From JACVRW01 sp963846505 (GTDB lineage: Bacteria; Actinomycetota; Thermoleophilia; Solirubrobacterales; Thermoleophilaceae), in assembly GCA_963846505.1 (NCBI GenBank), contig CAWJWD010000006.1, forward strand, positions 310,001 to 374,000: a stretch of 64,000 nt of DNA. The letters run 5' to 3'. Positions 8,978 through 19,046 of the stretch are shown here, one piece after another. Numbering within the stretch: the first letter of the stretch is position 1; every line of letters starts with the position of its first letter. The position numbers and the translations under genes were made by a program. A model generated the notes under the pieces. The model searched no databases and was not told where the DNA came from. It saw only the letters and a program-made list of their open reading frames with translations.

Positions 8978-10060
8978 TCAAGCTGCGAAGCGAGCGGCGT
9001 CGAGCGCCGGAGGTGGTGCCGCGGCGCCCAACAGCGCGTCGACCGCGATCCGCGCCGTGGCCGGGCCCGTCGAGATGCCCCAGGGACCGTTGCCGGCGGC
9101 GATCCAGAGCCCCTCGACGCCGGGAGCCCGGCCGATCAGCGGGCGGCCGTCGGGAGAGAGCGGTCGCGCGCACGCGCGCGTGCCGAGCAGTGGCGCGTCG
9201 GCGACGGCCGGCACGAAGCGGCTGCCACGCGCTCGCAGCCCGGGGATCATCGTCAGCGGGTCGGGCTCGCTGCGGCTGAAGGTCGAGCCGAGTCCGCTGA
9301 CGCCGTCTGCGGCGACGATGCTGAAGTCCGCCTCGAGCTCGCCCGTGCCGATCTGCTCGACGCCGGTCTCCTCGAGCACGTGCCGCGGCGGTCGTTCGAG
9401 ACCCAGCTCAGCGACCACGCCCCAGAGCGCCGTGATCGGCTGCCAGCCGCCGCTCGGGTCGGCCAGGGCCGAGGTCCAGGGACCGGCGGCGACGAGCACC
9501 ATGCCGGCCGGCACCCGCGCTTCGGCGCCGGTCGCCACTCGCAGAACCCCCACGACGCGCCCGTTCTCCGCCCACGGCCGCGCCGGCACGTGCTCATGCA
9601 GGACCGCTCCCGCCCGGCGCGCGCGCTCGGCGAACGCCAGCGTGGCGGAGGCGGGGCGGACCGGGTAGCCGCTCTCGATCCGGCAGCCGGCGAGATCGGG
9701 GGCGAGCAGCGGCTCGAGCGCTTGCAGCTCGGGCCCGTGCAGCAGCTGCGGGCGCAGCTCGGGCAGGTCGCGCTCGATCCCGGCGGCCAGCGGCGCGAGC
9801 GCTTCGAGCTCGGGCGCGAGCATCAGCACGCCGGCGGGCTCGGGCGCCAGCGCGAAGCCGTCGAGCTCGCGGTAGTGCGTCAGCGACTCCTCGTGCAGCG
9901 CGCCGAGCACCGGGTCGAACGGGTGCTGGACCGAGCCGGAGTTGCGCCCCGACGCGGCGCCGGCGAGCTCGCCGCGCTCGAACAGCTCGACGCGCGCGCC
10001 ACGCTCGGCCAGCAGGGCCGCCGCGGCGCAACCGACGATCCCGCCGCCGATCACCGCCAC
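8978..10060 (-). CDS. FAD-dependent oxidoreductase of the DAO (D-amino-acid/sarcosine oxidase) family
   Basis: About 360 residues. The start is probably GTG 10060, giving the Rossmann motif VAVIGGGIVGCAAA at the very N-terminus; a slightly longer N-terminus cannot be excluded. The second FAD signature is near the C-terminus (DGRPLIGRAPGVEGLWIAAGNGPWGISTGPA, split in the chain), typical of glycine/sarcosine oxidase-like amine dehydrogenases. Substrate is unknown; the upstream membrane spermidine-synthase-like gene ends 32 bases before it in the same direction, which makes an amine substrate plausible but unproven. Confidence 0.8.
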   Translation of the reverse strand: MAVIGGGIVGCAAAALLAERGARVELFERGELAGAASGRNSGSVQHPFDPVLGALHEESLTHYRELDGFALAPEPAGVLMLAPELEALAPLAAGIERDLPELRPQLLHGPELQALEPLLAPDLAGCRIESGYPVRPASATLAFAERARRAGAVLHEHVPARPWAENGRVVGVLRVATGAEARVPAGMVLVAAGPWTSALADPSGGWQPITALWGVVAELGLERPPRHVLEETGVEQIGTGELEADFSIVAADGVSGLGSTFSRSEPDPLTMIPGLRARGSRFVPAVADAPLLGTRACARPLSPDGRPLIGRAPGVEGLWIAAGNGPWGISTGPATARIAVDALLGAAAPPPALDAARFAA

Positions 10061-10092
10061 GTCCGGGCCGCCCCGCGCTGACGCGGCCCCGC

Positions 10093-11586
10093 TCAGTCGT
10101 CCTCCGCGTAGTCGACGATCGAGCGGTCGATCAGCCACTCGACCGGAGCGTCGTCGTCGGTGTAGACCTCGCCGCCGGGCAGCGGCGGCGCCACGCGGGC
10201 CGCCTCCCGCAGCGCCAGCGGGCGCAGCTCGACCGGCAGCGACGGCGCGACGGCGCGCAGCCGCTGCGCCGACAGCGGCCGGTCCCCCGCCACCAGCAGC
10301 GTGTTGGTCGACTCGATCGGATCGCGCACGACGTGGGCGAAGACGTCGCCCATGGTCGCGCTCAAGACCTGCTCGAGGCGGTCCTGGTCCTCCGGATGGC
10401 CGACGTTGATCACCACCACCCCGCCCGGGGCGAGCCGGTCTCGGACCGTCTCGAAGAACTCGCGCGTGGCGAGGTAGAAGGGGATGTAGGGCTGGCGGTA
10501 GGCGTCGACGTGGATGGCGTCGTAGCGCGCCTCGCTGCGACGCAGGAAGGGACGCGCGTCCTCGGCGTAGAGGTGCAGCCGCGGGCCGCGCAGGTCGAAG
10601 TAGCGCCGCCCGATCTCCGACAGCTCGCCGTCGATCTCGACTCCGTCCACGCGCGTGCGCGGGAACAGCCGGCCGTAGGCGCGCGCGGTGGTCCCGGCGG
10701 CATTGCCGAGGATCGCCACCCGCCGCGGCGGCTCGGGGTCGCCGAGGAAGGGCAGCACGAGATGGCCGTCCCAGTAGTCGCCGGTCAGCACCGTGTCCGG
10801 GTCGTAGTGCGAGTGCACCGCCTGGCCCTCGTTGAGCTCGAGCACGCGGCTGCCGTCGTCGCGCTCGATCACGCGCGCGTACTGGTACTCGGTCTCGGTC
10901 TCGTAGATCACCTTGCCGTCCCCCGGGGTCTGGGCCTTGAGCGCGCCCACGGGCAGCGCGATCAGCACCGCGATCGCCGCGGGCGCGAGCGCCCAGCGCC
11001 GCATCGGCCGCAGCCCGACGACGGCCGTCACGGCGATCGCCAGCGCCAGCACCAGGAACGTGCGCCGCGTCCCGAGCAGCGGGATCAGCAGCATCGTCGA
11101 GCCGATCGTCCCGACCAGCGAGCCCGCCGTCGAGATCGCGTACAGCCGGCCGGCGACGCTGCCCGCCTGCTCGATCGACGAGACCGACAGGCGCAGCGCG
11201 TACGGGGACACCGCGCCCAGCAACAGCACGGGGACCGCGACCAGCACCAGCACGGCGAGCAGCGAGCCGAGGAAGGCGCCGGCGGAGACGCTGTCGAGCG
11301 CGTCCACGCCGACGTCGAGCAGCGGATCGGCGGCAAACGGCACCAGCGCCATCAGTCCCGCGGCGACCAGCGCCAGCAGGCACAGGCCCCGCAGCTGGGG
11401 GTTCCGGTCTGCCAGCCGACCGCCGAGCCAGTAGCCGAGCGAGAGCGCCACCAGCACGATTCCGATCGTGTTCGCCCACACGATCGTGGAGGCGCCGAAG
11501 TACGGCGCGAGCAGGCGCACGGCGGCGATCTCCGAGCCCAGCGAGCCCATTCCGACGACGAACACGAGCAGCGGCAGGGGCGGCAT
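10093..11586 (-). CDS. Membrane-anchored spermidine synthase-like protein
   Basis: 497 residues. The first ~215 residues hold about six to seven membrane helices (starting LLVFVVGMGSLGSEIAAVRLLAPYFG, split in sequence), followed by a polyamine-synthase-like methyltransferase-fold domain: DGSRVLELNEGQAVHSHYDP, VAILGNAAGTTARAYGRL (altered glycine loop), GVEIDGELSEIGRRYF and DARPFLRR. Such fused proteins are common in Actinobacteria and often annotated as fused MFS/spermidine synthase. The usual catalytic Asp of the GGGDGG loop is replaced (LGNAAG), so true spermidine synthesis is doubtful. Start ATG 11586 begins the first membrane helix directly. Confidence 0.82.
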   Translation of the reverse strand: MPPLPLLVFVVGMGSLGSEIAAVRLLAPYFGASTIVWANTIGIVLVALSLGYWLGGRLADRNPQLRGLCLLALVAAGLMALVPFAADPLLDVGVDALDSVSAGAFLGSLLAVLVLVAVPVLLLGAVSPYALRLSVSSIEQAGSVAGRLYAISTAGSLVGTIGSTMLLIPLLGTRRTFLVLALAIAVTAVVGLRPMRRWALAPAAIAVLIALPVGALKAQTPGDGKVIYETETEYQYARVIERDDGSRVLELNEGQAVHSHYDPDTVLTGDYWDGHLVLPFLGDPEPPRRVAILGNAAGTTARAYGRLFPRTRVDGVEIDGELSEIGRRYFDLRGPRLHLYAEDARPFLRRSEARYDAIHVDAYRQPYIPFYLATREFFETVRDRLAPGGVVVINVGHPEDQDRLEQVLSATMGDVFAHVVRDPIESTNTLLVAGDRPLSAQRLRAVAPSLPVELRPLALREAARVAPPLPGGEVYTDDDAPVEWLIDRSIVDYAEDD

Positions 11587-11665
11587 TGGCGCCCCGGACA
11601 CTAGCTGGGGGACCGCGTCGGCTCGAGGCCGATTCCGACCTGCCGCAGAGCTAGGGTCGCCGGCC

Positions 11666-12958
<1,293 letters not shown>

Positions 12959-13014
12959 GCGCCACGGCGCGCTGCCGGCGCCGAACGCCTCCCCCGCCGA
13001 CTACGGTCCCGCCG

Positions 13015-13620
13015 ATGAGGCACGACACGCCGCGCATCGCTCCGGGAACTCGCGCGGACGTCGGCTTCGTCAACGCCGCCATCCTCAGGCTGCTCGGCCT
13101 TGCCACCGGCGACAGCGCACCCAACGTCTTCACCACCCTGGCCCGCCATCGCGGCCTGTTCCGGCGCTGGCTCTGGTTCGCCGCCGCGCTGATGCCGGGC
13201 GGCAAGCTCCCGCGCGCCGAGAGCGAGCTCGTGATCCTGCGTGTCGCTCACAACACCGGCAGCGAGTACGAGTGGAGCCAGCACGAGCGGCTCGGCCATG
13301 CCGCCGGTCTGAGCGACGGCGAGATCGCCCGTGTGCGCCAAGGACCGCGGGCGCCGGGCTGGTCGACCCGGCAGACGCTGCTGCTGCGCGCCGCCGACGA
13401 ACTGCACGCCAGCCGGGCGATCGGCGACGAGCTCTGGAGCGAGCTGCGCGGCGAGCTCGACGAGCCACGGCTGATCGAGCTCTGCCTGCTCGTCGGCCAC
13501 TACGAGATGCTCGCGATGACGCTCAATGCGCTCGCGGTGCAGCCGGACCCGATCCCCGAGCCGCGCAACCGGCTCGTCCGCCGGGTGCTCGCCGCCTCGA
13601 ACCGCCGGGGCACGCGATGA
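13015..13620 (+). CDS. Carboxymuconolactone decarboxylase/AhpD-like family protein
   Basis: 201 residues. The helical core LPRAESELVILRVAHNTGSEYEWSQHERLGHAAGL (split by eye into three helices) and DELHASRAIGDELW match the CMD fold. The redox cysteine pair is replaced by SEYEWSQH, the arrangement seen in non-peroxidase members with a conserved His, so a decarboxylase or other acid-base role is more likely than peroxidase. The stop overlaps the next gene's start (ATGA), coupling it to a short-chain dehydrogenase. Confidence 0.75.
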   Translation: MRHDTPRIAPGTRADVGFVNAAILRLLGLATGDSAPNVFTTLARHRGLFRRWLWFAAALMPGGKLPRAESELVILRVAHNTGSEYEWSQHERLGHAAGLSDGEIARVRQGPRAPGWSTRQTLLLRAADELHASRAIGDELWSELRGELDEPRLIELCLLVGHYEMLAMTLNALAVQPDPIPEPRNRLVRRVLAASNRRGTR

Positions 13621-14585
13621 GCCGCATCGGCATTCGCGACCTCGACCACAAGCGCTGCCTGATCACCGGCGCCGCGAGCGGCATCGGCCGCGCGACGGCC
13701 TGGGCGGCGGCCGCCAAGGGCGCGGAGCTGCTGCTGACCGACCTCGACGCCGACGGCCTGCGCACGGTGACCGCCGAGCTGGAGCGCAGCGGCGCAACCG
13801 TGCGATTCGCCGCCCCGGCCGACGTCTCCCACTACGAGGCGGTCGCGGCCCTTGGCGGGGACGTCGAGCGCGACCACGGCAGCGTCGACGTCGTGATGAA
13901 CGTCGCCGGCATCTCCACCTGGGGTCCGATCGAGCAGCTCGAGCACCACCACTGGCAGCGGGCGATCGACGTCAACCTGATGGGCCCGATCCACGTGCTC
14001 GAGACCTTCGTGCCGCCGATGATCGCCGCCGGCCGCGGCGGCCACGTCGTCAACGTCTCCTCGGCGGCCGGCCTCTTCGGGCTGCCGTGGCACGCGCCCT
14101 ACAGCGCCGGCAAGTTCGGCCTGCGCGGCGTCTCGGAGGTACTGCGCTTCGACCTGCGCCGTCACGGCATCGGCGTCAGCCTCGTCTGTCCGGGCGCGGT
14201 CAAGACGCCGCTGGTCGGCACCGTCACGCTGGTCGGCGTCAACCGCGAGGACCCGGCGGTCGTGAAGATGATCGAGCAGTTCGAGCGCCACGCGGTCAGC
14301 CCCGAGCACGTCGCCGCGAAGATCGTCGAGGGCATCGAGCGCAACCGCTACTTGGTCTTCACCTCGCGCGACATCCGCGTCGGCCACTTCTTCCAGCGCG
14401 TCTTCCCGCTGCCCTACGAGCGAGCGATGCGCGTGCTCAACGATCGCCTGGTGGCGGTCGCCGAGCGCAGCCAACGCCCAGGGCGCTCAGAGCCGAGCAT
14501 GGCAAGGACGCAGGGAGCGTGGCGGGCGCCAGCCCGTGAGCAACCGAGGACGCCGCCAGGCGACGGCTCTGAGCGCCCTGGCTAG
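13617..14585 (+). CDS. Short-chain dehydrogenase/reductase
   Basis: 322 residues, classical SDR: cofactor motif TGAASGIGRA, NVAG, catalytic Ser in VVNVSSAAGLFG, then Tyr-x-x-x-Lys as YSAGK, and the PG motif LVCPGAVKTPL. The aspartate after beta-2 (LLLTDLDADGL) favours NAD(H). The last ~40 residues (after VAVAERSQ) are encoded by a long inverted repeat, are Arg/Pro-rich and do not look like part of the enzyme, suggesting the natural 3' end was replaced by an inserted element. Translationally coupled to the CMD-family gene. Substrate unknown. Confidence 0.85.
   Translation: MSRIGIRDLDHKRCLITGAASGIGRATAWAAAAKGAELLLTDLDADGLRTVTAELERSGATVRFAAPADVSHYEAVAALGGDVERDHGSVDVVMNVAGISTWGPIEQLEHHHWQRAIDVNLMGPIHVLETFVPPMIAAGRGGHVVNVSSAAGLFGLPWHAPYSAGKFGLRGVSEVLRFDLRRHGIGVSLVCPGAVKTPLVGTVTLVGVNREDPAVVKMIEQFERHAVSPEHVAAKIVEGIERNRYLVFTSRDIRVGHFFQRVFPLPYERAMRVLNDRLVAVAERSQRPGRSEPSMARTQGAWRAPAREQPRTPPGDGSERPG
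14478..14581. repeat. 104-bp element with 18-bp perfect terminal inverted repeats
   Basis: The arms CCAGGGCGCTCAGAGCCG (14478-14495) and its exact reverse complement (14564-14581) enclose 68 bases that contain further short self-complementary stretches. It covers the 3' end of the SDR gene and stops one base before the shared CTAG where that gene and the convergent rubredoxin gene both terminate. It may act as a bidirectional terminator or be a MITE/REP-like insertion. I see no second copy in this window. Confidence 0.7.
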
Positions 14586-14764
14586 CCCTCGTAGAGCTCG
14601 AAGTCCTTCTTGCGCGCGCCGCAGACCGGGCAGAACCAGTCGTTCGGGATGTCCTCGAACGCGGTTCCGGGCGGGATGCCGCCGTCGGGGTCCCCCTCGG
14701 CGGGGTCATAGATGAACCCGCAGGAGACGCAGATCCACTGTTGTGCGGTCACGGTGTCGCTCAC
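14582..14764 (-). CDS. Rubredoxin
   Basis: 60 residues, usual rubredoxin length. The four iron ligands are Cys 12 and 15 (ICVSCGFIYD) and Cys 45 and 48 (WFCPVCGARK), with the conserved GDPDGGIPPGTAFEDIP loop and the C-terminal KKDFELYE. One-electron carrier in the cytoplasm, commonly serving alkane hydroxylases, FAD reductases or oxygen-defence enzymes; no partner gene is adjacent. GTG 14764 is chosen as start because it gives the usual short N-terminus. Confidence 0.93.
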   Translation of the reverse strand: MSDTVTAQQWICVSCGFIYDPAEGDPDGGIPPGTAFEDIPNDWFCPVCGARKKDFELYEG

Positions 14765-14806
14765 GACGGCCGGAACCTTAGCGCGCCCGGCCGGTAGGCT
14801 GACGGA

Positions 14807-15412
14807 GTGCGCCCGGAGCGACCAGCGCCAGGGGAGGAGCTCAACACCGGCGAGGTCGTCACGCCTCGTGCGGCGTCGACGCTGATGCTGCTGCGCGACG
14901 GCGAGAACGGCCCCGAGGTGCTGATGATCCAGCGCAACCCGGCCCAGCGCTTCATGGGCGGCATGTGGGTCTTCCCGGGTGGCTCCCATCGCGAGGGCGA
15001 CGCCGACGAGCTGGCGACCGCGCTGCGCGAGCTCGAGGAGGAGGCCGGCATCCGGCTGGAAGACCCCGACGCGCCGCCGTACTCGCGCTGGATCACCCCG
15101 GCGGAGCTGACGATCCGCTTCGACACCTGGTTCTTCGTCGCACGAGCGCCCGACGGAGCGGAGGCGCGCATCGACGGCAACGAGTGCGTCGACGTGCGCT
15201 GGCTGCGCCCGGCCGACGCGCTGGCCGCCTGCGAGCGAGGCGAGCTGGAGCTGCCGTTCCCGACCTACAAGCACCTCGAGGCGCTGCGCGAGCACGACTC
15301 GGTCGACGCGGTGCTCAGCGACGCGCGCGGCCGCACCGTCGAGCCCGTGCAGCCGAGTCTGTCCGGCACCCCGGAGGAACCCGAGGTGCTGATGCCGGAC
15401 GACCCGAGCTGA
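14807..15412 (+). CDS. NUDIX hydrolase
   Basis: About 201 residues from GTG 14807. The Nudix helix is recognisable at GGMWVFPGG followed by ELATALRELEEEAGI, carrying the REL-EEE-AG metal-binding glutamates; the spacing before it is slightly atypical. The N-terminal ASTLMLLRDG and VLMIQRNPAQRF resemble actinobacterial NUDIX proteins often fused or linked to MBL/CoA metabolism (NUDT7/8/19-like), so a CoA-ester or nucleotide pyrophosphate substrate is possible but not shown. Lies 8 bases before a co-directional epimerase gene. Confidence 0.82.
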   Translation: MRPERPAPGEELNTGEVVTPRAASTLMLLRDGENGPEVLMIQRNPAQRFMGGMWVFPGGSHREGDADELATALRELEEEAGIRLEDPDAPPYSRWITPAELTIRFDTWFFVARAPDGAEARIDGNECVDVRWLRPADALAACERGELELPFPTYKHLEALREHDSVDAVLSDARGRTVEPVQPSLSGTPEEPEVLMPDDPS

Positions 15413-15419
15413 GCCGGCG

Positions 15420-16439
15420 GTGGCCGCCTCCGGCCTGACCGTCGCCGTCACCGGCCCGACCGGCGACCTCGGCATCGCGATCGTCTCGGCGCTCGAGCGC
15501 TCGCGGGCGATCGGGCGCGTGGTCGGCATGGCGCGCCGCCCGTTCGAGCCGGCCGCGCTGGGCTGGCGCAAGACCGAGTACCGCCAGGGCGACGTGACCG
15601 ACCGCGCGAGCGTGCGCGAGCTCGTCGCCGGCGCGGACGCCGTGGTGCACCTCGCCTTCGCGATCCTGACCGCCAGCCACGCGACGCGGCAGCTGAACGT
15701 CGAGGGCTCGCGGATCGTCTTCGAGGAGACCGCGCGCGCCGGGATCGAGCGAATCGCCTACGCGTCGAGCGTGGCCGCCTACGGCTTCCACGCCGACAAC
15801 CCCGACTGGCTGACCGAGGACGTGCCGCCGCTGGGCTCGCCCGAGCACCCGTACTCGGCGCAGAAGGCGGAGGTCGAGCGCGTGCTCGCCGACGTGCTCG
15901 CCCGCCATCCGGGCACCGCGGCGTGGGTCTTCCGACCCTGCATCGTCGCCGGCCCGCGCGCGCAGACGCTGCTCGACGAGCTCCCCTACGAGCGCGTCGC
16001 CGCCGTGCTGCCCGGACCCGCCCGGCGGCTGCTCGGCTCGCTGCCGCTGCTGCGGCCGGTGCTGCCCGATCCCGGCAGCCCGTTCCAGCTCGTGCACGAG
16101 GACGACGTCGCGCGCGCCTTCCTCGCCGGCGTCCAGGGCCGCGGCGAGCCCGGCCCGTACAACCTCGCCGCGGACGGCACGCTCACGCCGGGCGACCTCG
16201 CGCACGCGCTCGGCTGGCACGCCCTCCCGGTCCCCGCCAGCGCCGCGCGCACCGCCGCCGAGCTGGCCACGCAGCTGCCGCGCATGCCAGACCAGCTGGC
16301 CTGGCTGCACGCCCTGCGCACGCCCGTGCTGATGCGCACCGACCGGGCGCGCAGACTGCTGCGCTGGCGCCCGCGCTTCACCAGCGCCGAGACGCTCGCC
16401 GAGACGATCGCGGCGCATCGGGCCGAAGCAACGGCGTAG
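15420..16439 (+). CDS. NAD-dependent epimerase/dehydratase family protein
   Basis: 339 residues, extended SDR. Cofactor motif VAVTGPTGDLG at the N-terminus, AVVHLAF, the catalytic Ser/Tyr/Lys as YASSVAAYG and YSAQKAEVE, and the downstream FRPCIVAGPR. Substrate could be a nucleotide sugar or a small ketone/steroid; the C-terminal half lacks a diagnostic motif. Closely follows the NUDIX gene and ends 34 bases from the convergent alcohol dehydrogenase gene. Confidence 0.8.
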   Translation: MAASGLTVAVTGPTGDLGIAIVSALERSRAIGRVVGMARRPFEPAALGWRKTEYRQGDVTDRASVRELVAGADAVVHLAFAILTASHATRQLNVEGSRIVFEETARAGIERIAYASSVAAYGFHADNPDWLTEDVPPLGSPEHPYSAQKAEVERVLADVLARHPGTAAWVFRPCIVAGPRAQTLLDELPYERVAAVLPGPARRLLGSLPLLRPVLPDPGSPFQLVHEDDVARAFLAGVQGRGEPGPYNLAADGTLTPGDLAHALGWHALPVPASAARTAAELATQLPRMPDQLAWLHALRTPVLMRTDRARRLLRWRPRFTSAETLAETIAAHRAEATA

Positions 16440-16473
16440 CGCCGCGGCCGGCTCGCTCGACGGCGCGAGTCCC

Positions 16474-17692
16474 CTACAGCGCCGCGCGGTACAGCTCGGC
16501 GTACTCCTCTTCGCTGACCTCGCGCGGGTTGAGCAGCGTCGTGCCGTCCCCCATCGCTCCCTCCACGAGGGCGGGCACCGCGTCCTCCGGCACGCCGACG
16601 AGCGACAGCCGCGTCGGCAGGCCCAGCCGGTCGACCAGGCCCGTGACGTGCTCGGCGAGCGAGTCGCCCACGTCGCCGCCCGACTCGACCCCGAGCAGCT
16701 CGGCGACGTCGCGGTAGCGATCGGCGATGTCCTCGCCACCGGCCGCGTTGAAGCGGATCACGTGCGGCAGGTTGATCGCGTTCGCGATGCCGTGGGGCAC
16801 GCCGAACTGGGCGCCCGCCGGGTGCGACATCGCGTGCACGGACCCGAGCGAGATCGTGATCGCGAGGTTGGCGGCGATCAGCATGTTGCCGCGCGCGGTC
16901 TCGTCGTCGGCGCCGCCCTGGACGGCGCGCTCGAGGTTGTCGCGGATCAGCCGCAGCGCGTGCAGCGCCCGGGCGTCGCCGTGCGGCGCTCCACTCGGTC
17001 GAGACGTAGCCCTCGATCGCGTGCGTCATCGCGTCCATGCCCGTCGCGGCGGCGATCGGCGCCGGCAGCGAGGCGGTCGTCTCGGGGTCGAGGATCGCCA
17101 GCCGCGGGAACAACGGGAAGTCGGCGATCTCGAGCTTGACCTGCTCGTCCACGTCCTTGATCACCGCCGCCATCGACACCTCGGAGCCGGTCCCGGCGGT
17201 GGTCGGGATGCAGGCCAGCGGCGCGATGTCCAGGGGCCGGCCCATGCCGTCGTCCTCCCGCGGCATGAGGAAGAAGCCCTCCTGCTCGCGCGCGCTGCCG
17301 CCGTGGGTGAAGACGGCGTCGGCGACCTTCGCCGTGTCCATCACCGAGCCCCCGCCGACGGCGAGGAACGAGTCCGCGCCGGCCTCCTTGGCGGCCGCGG
17401 CGCACTGCTCGACGACCGCGCAGGACGAGTCCTGCGGACAGCCGTCGAAGATCCCGGCGACCTCGAGGCCGCCGTCGACGATGCCCGCCTCGACCTTCTC
17501 CACGAGGCCGGTGCCGCGCACCCCGGGATCGGTGACGACGAAGACGCGATGCGCGCCCTCCTTCTGGAACTCGAAGCCGGTCGACGAGAGCAGGTCCCGC
17601 CCGGCGATCACGCGCGTGCGCTCGGCGTGCTGGTAGAAGTCCTTGAAGCCCCGCAGCTGGCGCTCGCCGAGCGCGTCACCGGCCTCCATCAC
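16474..17692 (-). CDS. Iron-containing alcohol dehydrogenase (one frame break)
   Basis: Type III Fe-ADH. From GTG 17692, which overlaps the stop of the SCP2 gene. NAD-binding GGGSVMDTAK, the IPTTAGTGSEVS motif, and metal ligands in GMDAMTHAIEGY and HAMSHPAGAQFGVPHG are all present. The frame is broken near 16985 by one extra base (VSTEWS continues in the next frame as PHGDARALHALRL); both sides match the family, so the protein is probably intact at about 405 residues. Alcohol/aldehyde interconversion; substrate unknown. Operon with an SCP2 protein. Confidence 0.87.
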
Positions 17693-18117
17693 TTGACCTC
17701 GAGCAGGTCCTGGCGCCCGGCCTGCTCGAGCTGCGCCCGGTAGCGCGGGAACACCGGCTTGACCAGCGGCACGAGCTTGAGGATCTTGGCGACCGGCCCC
17801 TTCGCCTTCATCTGGCCGCGCGCGAGCGCGACGGTGACGTTGACCTTGCCGAGCCAGAAGCGGTGGGCGGTGTCGGCCTCCATCGTCATCACGACCTCGG
17901 GCTCCATCTCGGTCGCGCCGAGATCGACCTGGCCGTCCTCGCCCTCCTTGACCTTGACGGTGATCTGCGACTCGGGGTTGCGGTACTGGTACTGGACGAT
18001 CGTGTTCGCCCGCTGGAACTTCGGCGCCAGCTCCTCGTCCTCCGACAGATCCTGGAACAGCTTGCCGATGGTCGCGTAGACCTCGTCGGCGTCCTTGAAG
18101 TAGGCCACTTGGCGCAC
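17689..18117 (-). CDS. SCP2/sterol-transfer-like protein
   Basis: 142 residues. Pattern of SCP2 domain: ANTIVQYQYRNPESQITVKV, ATEMEPEVVMTMEADTAHRFWLGKVNVTVALARGQMKAKGPVAKIL (read in pieces), ending in a short helix. Such proteins bind acyl chains, sterols or acyl-CoA in the cytoplasm. Coupled to the iron alcohol dehydrogenase by a GTGA overlap, which suggests it presents a hydrophobic substrate to it (inference). Start GTG 18117 sits close to a GAGGAGGA Shine-Dalgarno. Confidence 0.78.
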   Translation of the reverse strand: MRQVAYFKDADEVYATIGKLFQDLSEDEELAPKFQRANTIVQYQYRNPESQITVKVKEGEDGQVDLGATEMEPEVVMTMEADTAHRFWLGKVNVTVALARGQMKAKGPVAKILKLVPLVKPVFPRYRAQLEQAGRQDLLEVK

Positions 18118-18154
18118 GTCCTCCTCGTCGCGGGTGATGCGGGCCGAGATTCTC

Positions 18155-19003
18155 TCAGGCGCGCGGGCGCGGGAAGGAGGTTCGCATGACGCGGTCCCAC
18201 ATGCGGTCGGTCACGAGCTTGCGCTGGAACAGACTCAGGCGCGCCGAGGCGGTCACCGGGTAGCGCGTGCGGGGCCGCCGCTTGCCGATCGCCTTCTCGA
18301 TCGCCTTGGCGACCACGTCGGGGCCGCCGCCGAGGTGGCGCACCGGACTCTCGTAGATCGCCGCCGTCGTCGAGCCCACGGCGGTGTTGAACTCCGCGTA
18401 GGGACCGTCGCCGGTGGCGACCCGCTCCTTCGCGGTCGTTCCGAACTCGGTCGTGATCAGGCCCGGCTCGATCAGGATCACGTCGACGCCGAAGCCGGCC
18501 ACCTCCCAGCGCATGGCGTCCGAGATCGCCTCGACCGCGAACTTCGTGCCGTGGTAGGCGCCCCCGCCGGGGAAGACCAGCTTCCCGCCCATCGAACTGA
18601 GGTTCACGATCTTGCCGTAGCCCGCGCGGCGCATGCCCGGCAGCACCAGCTGGCAGAGGCGCACGAGCCCGAAGACGTTGGTCTCGAACTGCGTGCGCAG
18701 GTCGTCGAGCGGCAGCGTCTCCATCGCGCCGCTCTGGCTGTAGCCGGCGTTGTTGACCAGCACGCCCACCGCGCCCTCGGCCTGCTCGATCGCGCTCACC
18801 GCCGCCTGCATCGAGGCCTCGTCGGTGACGTCGAGCGCGAGCGTGCGGCAGCCCTCCGCCTCGAGGTCGGCGATCGACTCGAGCCGGCGCGCGGTCGCGT
18901 AGACCGTCCAGCGCCCGCTCGCGGCGAGCCGCTGAGCCGTCGCCCGGCCGATGCCGGTCGAGCAGCCGGTGATCAGAACCGCCTTCTTCGTGGGTTCGGC
19001 CAT
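18155..19003 (-). CDS. Short-chain dehydrogenase/reductase
   Basis: About 282 residues from ATG 19003 (an in-frame ATG at 19015 adds four residues). Motifs: LITGCSTGIGRATA, NNAGYSQSGAMET, catalytic Ser in IVNLSSMGGKL, YHGTK active-site Tyr/Lys, IEPGLITTEF. Arginine residues in YATARRLES after beta-2 suggest NADP(H) preference. It is the classical type often annotated as oxidoreductase/estradiol 17-beta-like; substrate unknown. Same direction as the downstream SCP2 and Fe-ADH genes, 37 bases apart. Confidence 0.85.
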   Translation of the reverse strand: MAEPTKKAVLITGCSTGIGRATAQRLAASGRWTVYATARRLESIADLEAEGCRTLALDVTDEASMQAAVSAIEQAEGAVGVLVNNAGYSQSGAMETLPLDDLRTQFETNVFGLVRLCQLVLPGMRRAGYGKIVNLSSMGGKLVFPGGGAYHGTKFAVEAISDAMRWEVAGFGVDVILIEPGLITTEFGTTAKERVATGDGPYAEFNTAVGSTTAAIYESPVRHLGGGPDVVAKAIEKAIGKRRPRTRYPVTASARLSLFQRKLVTDRMWDRVMRTSFPRPRA

Positions 19004-19046
19004 GCCGGTCAGCATATGCCGAGCGGCGTGCCCGGGCGCCGGCGCC

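Noticed and set aside
13015..13620. AhpD peroxidase.
   Set aside because: The Cys-x-x-Cys pair is replaced by SEYEWSQH, so peroxidase chemistry is not supported.
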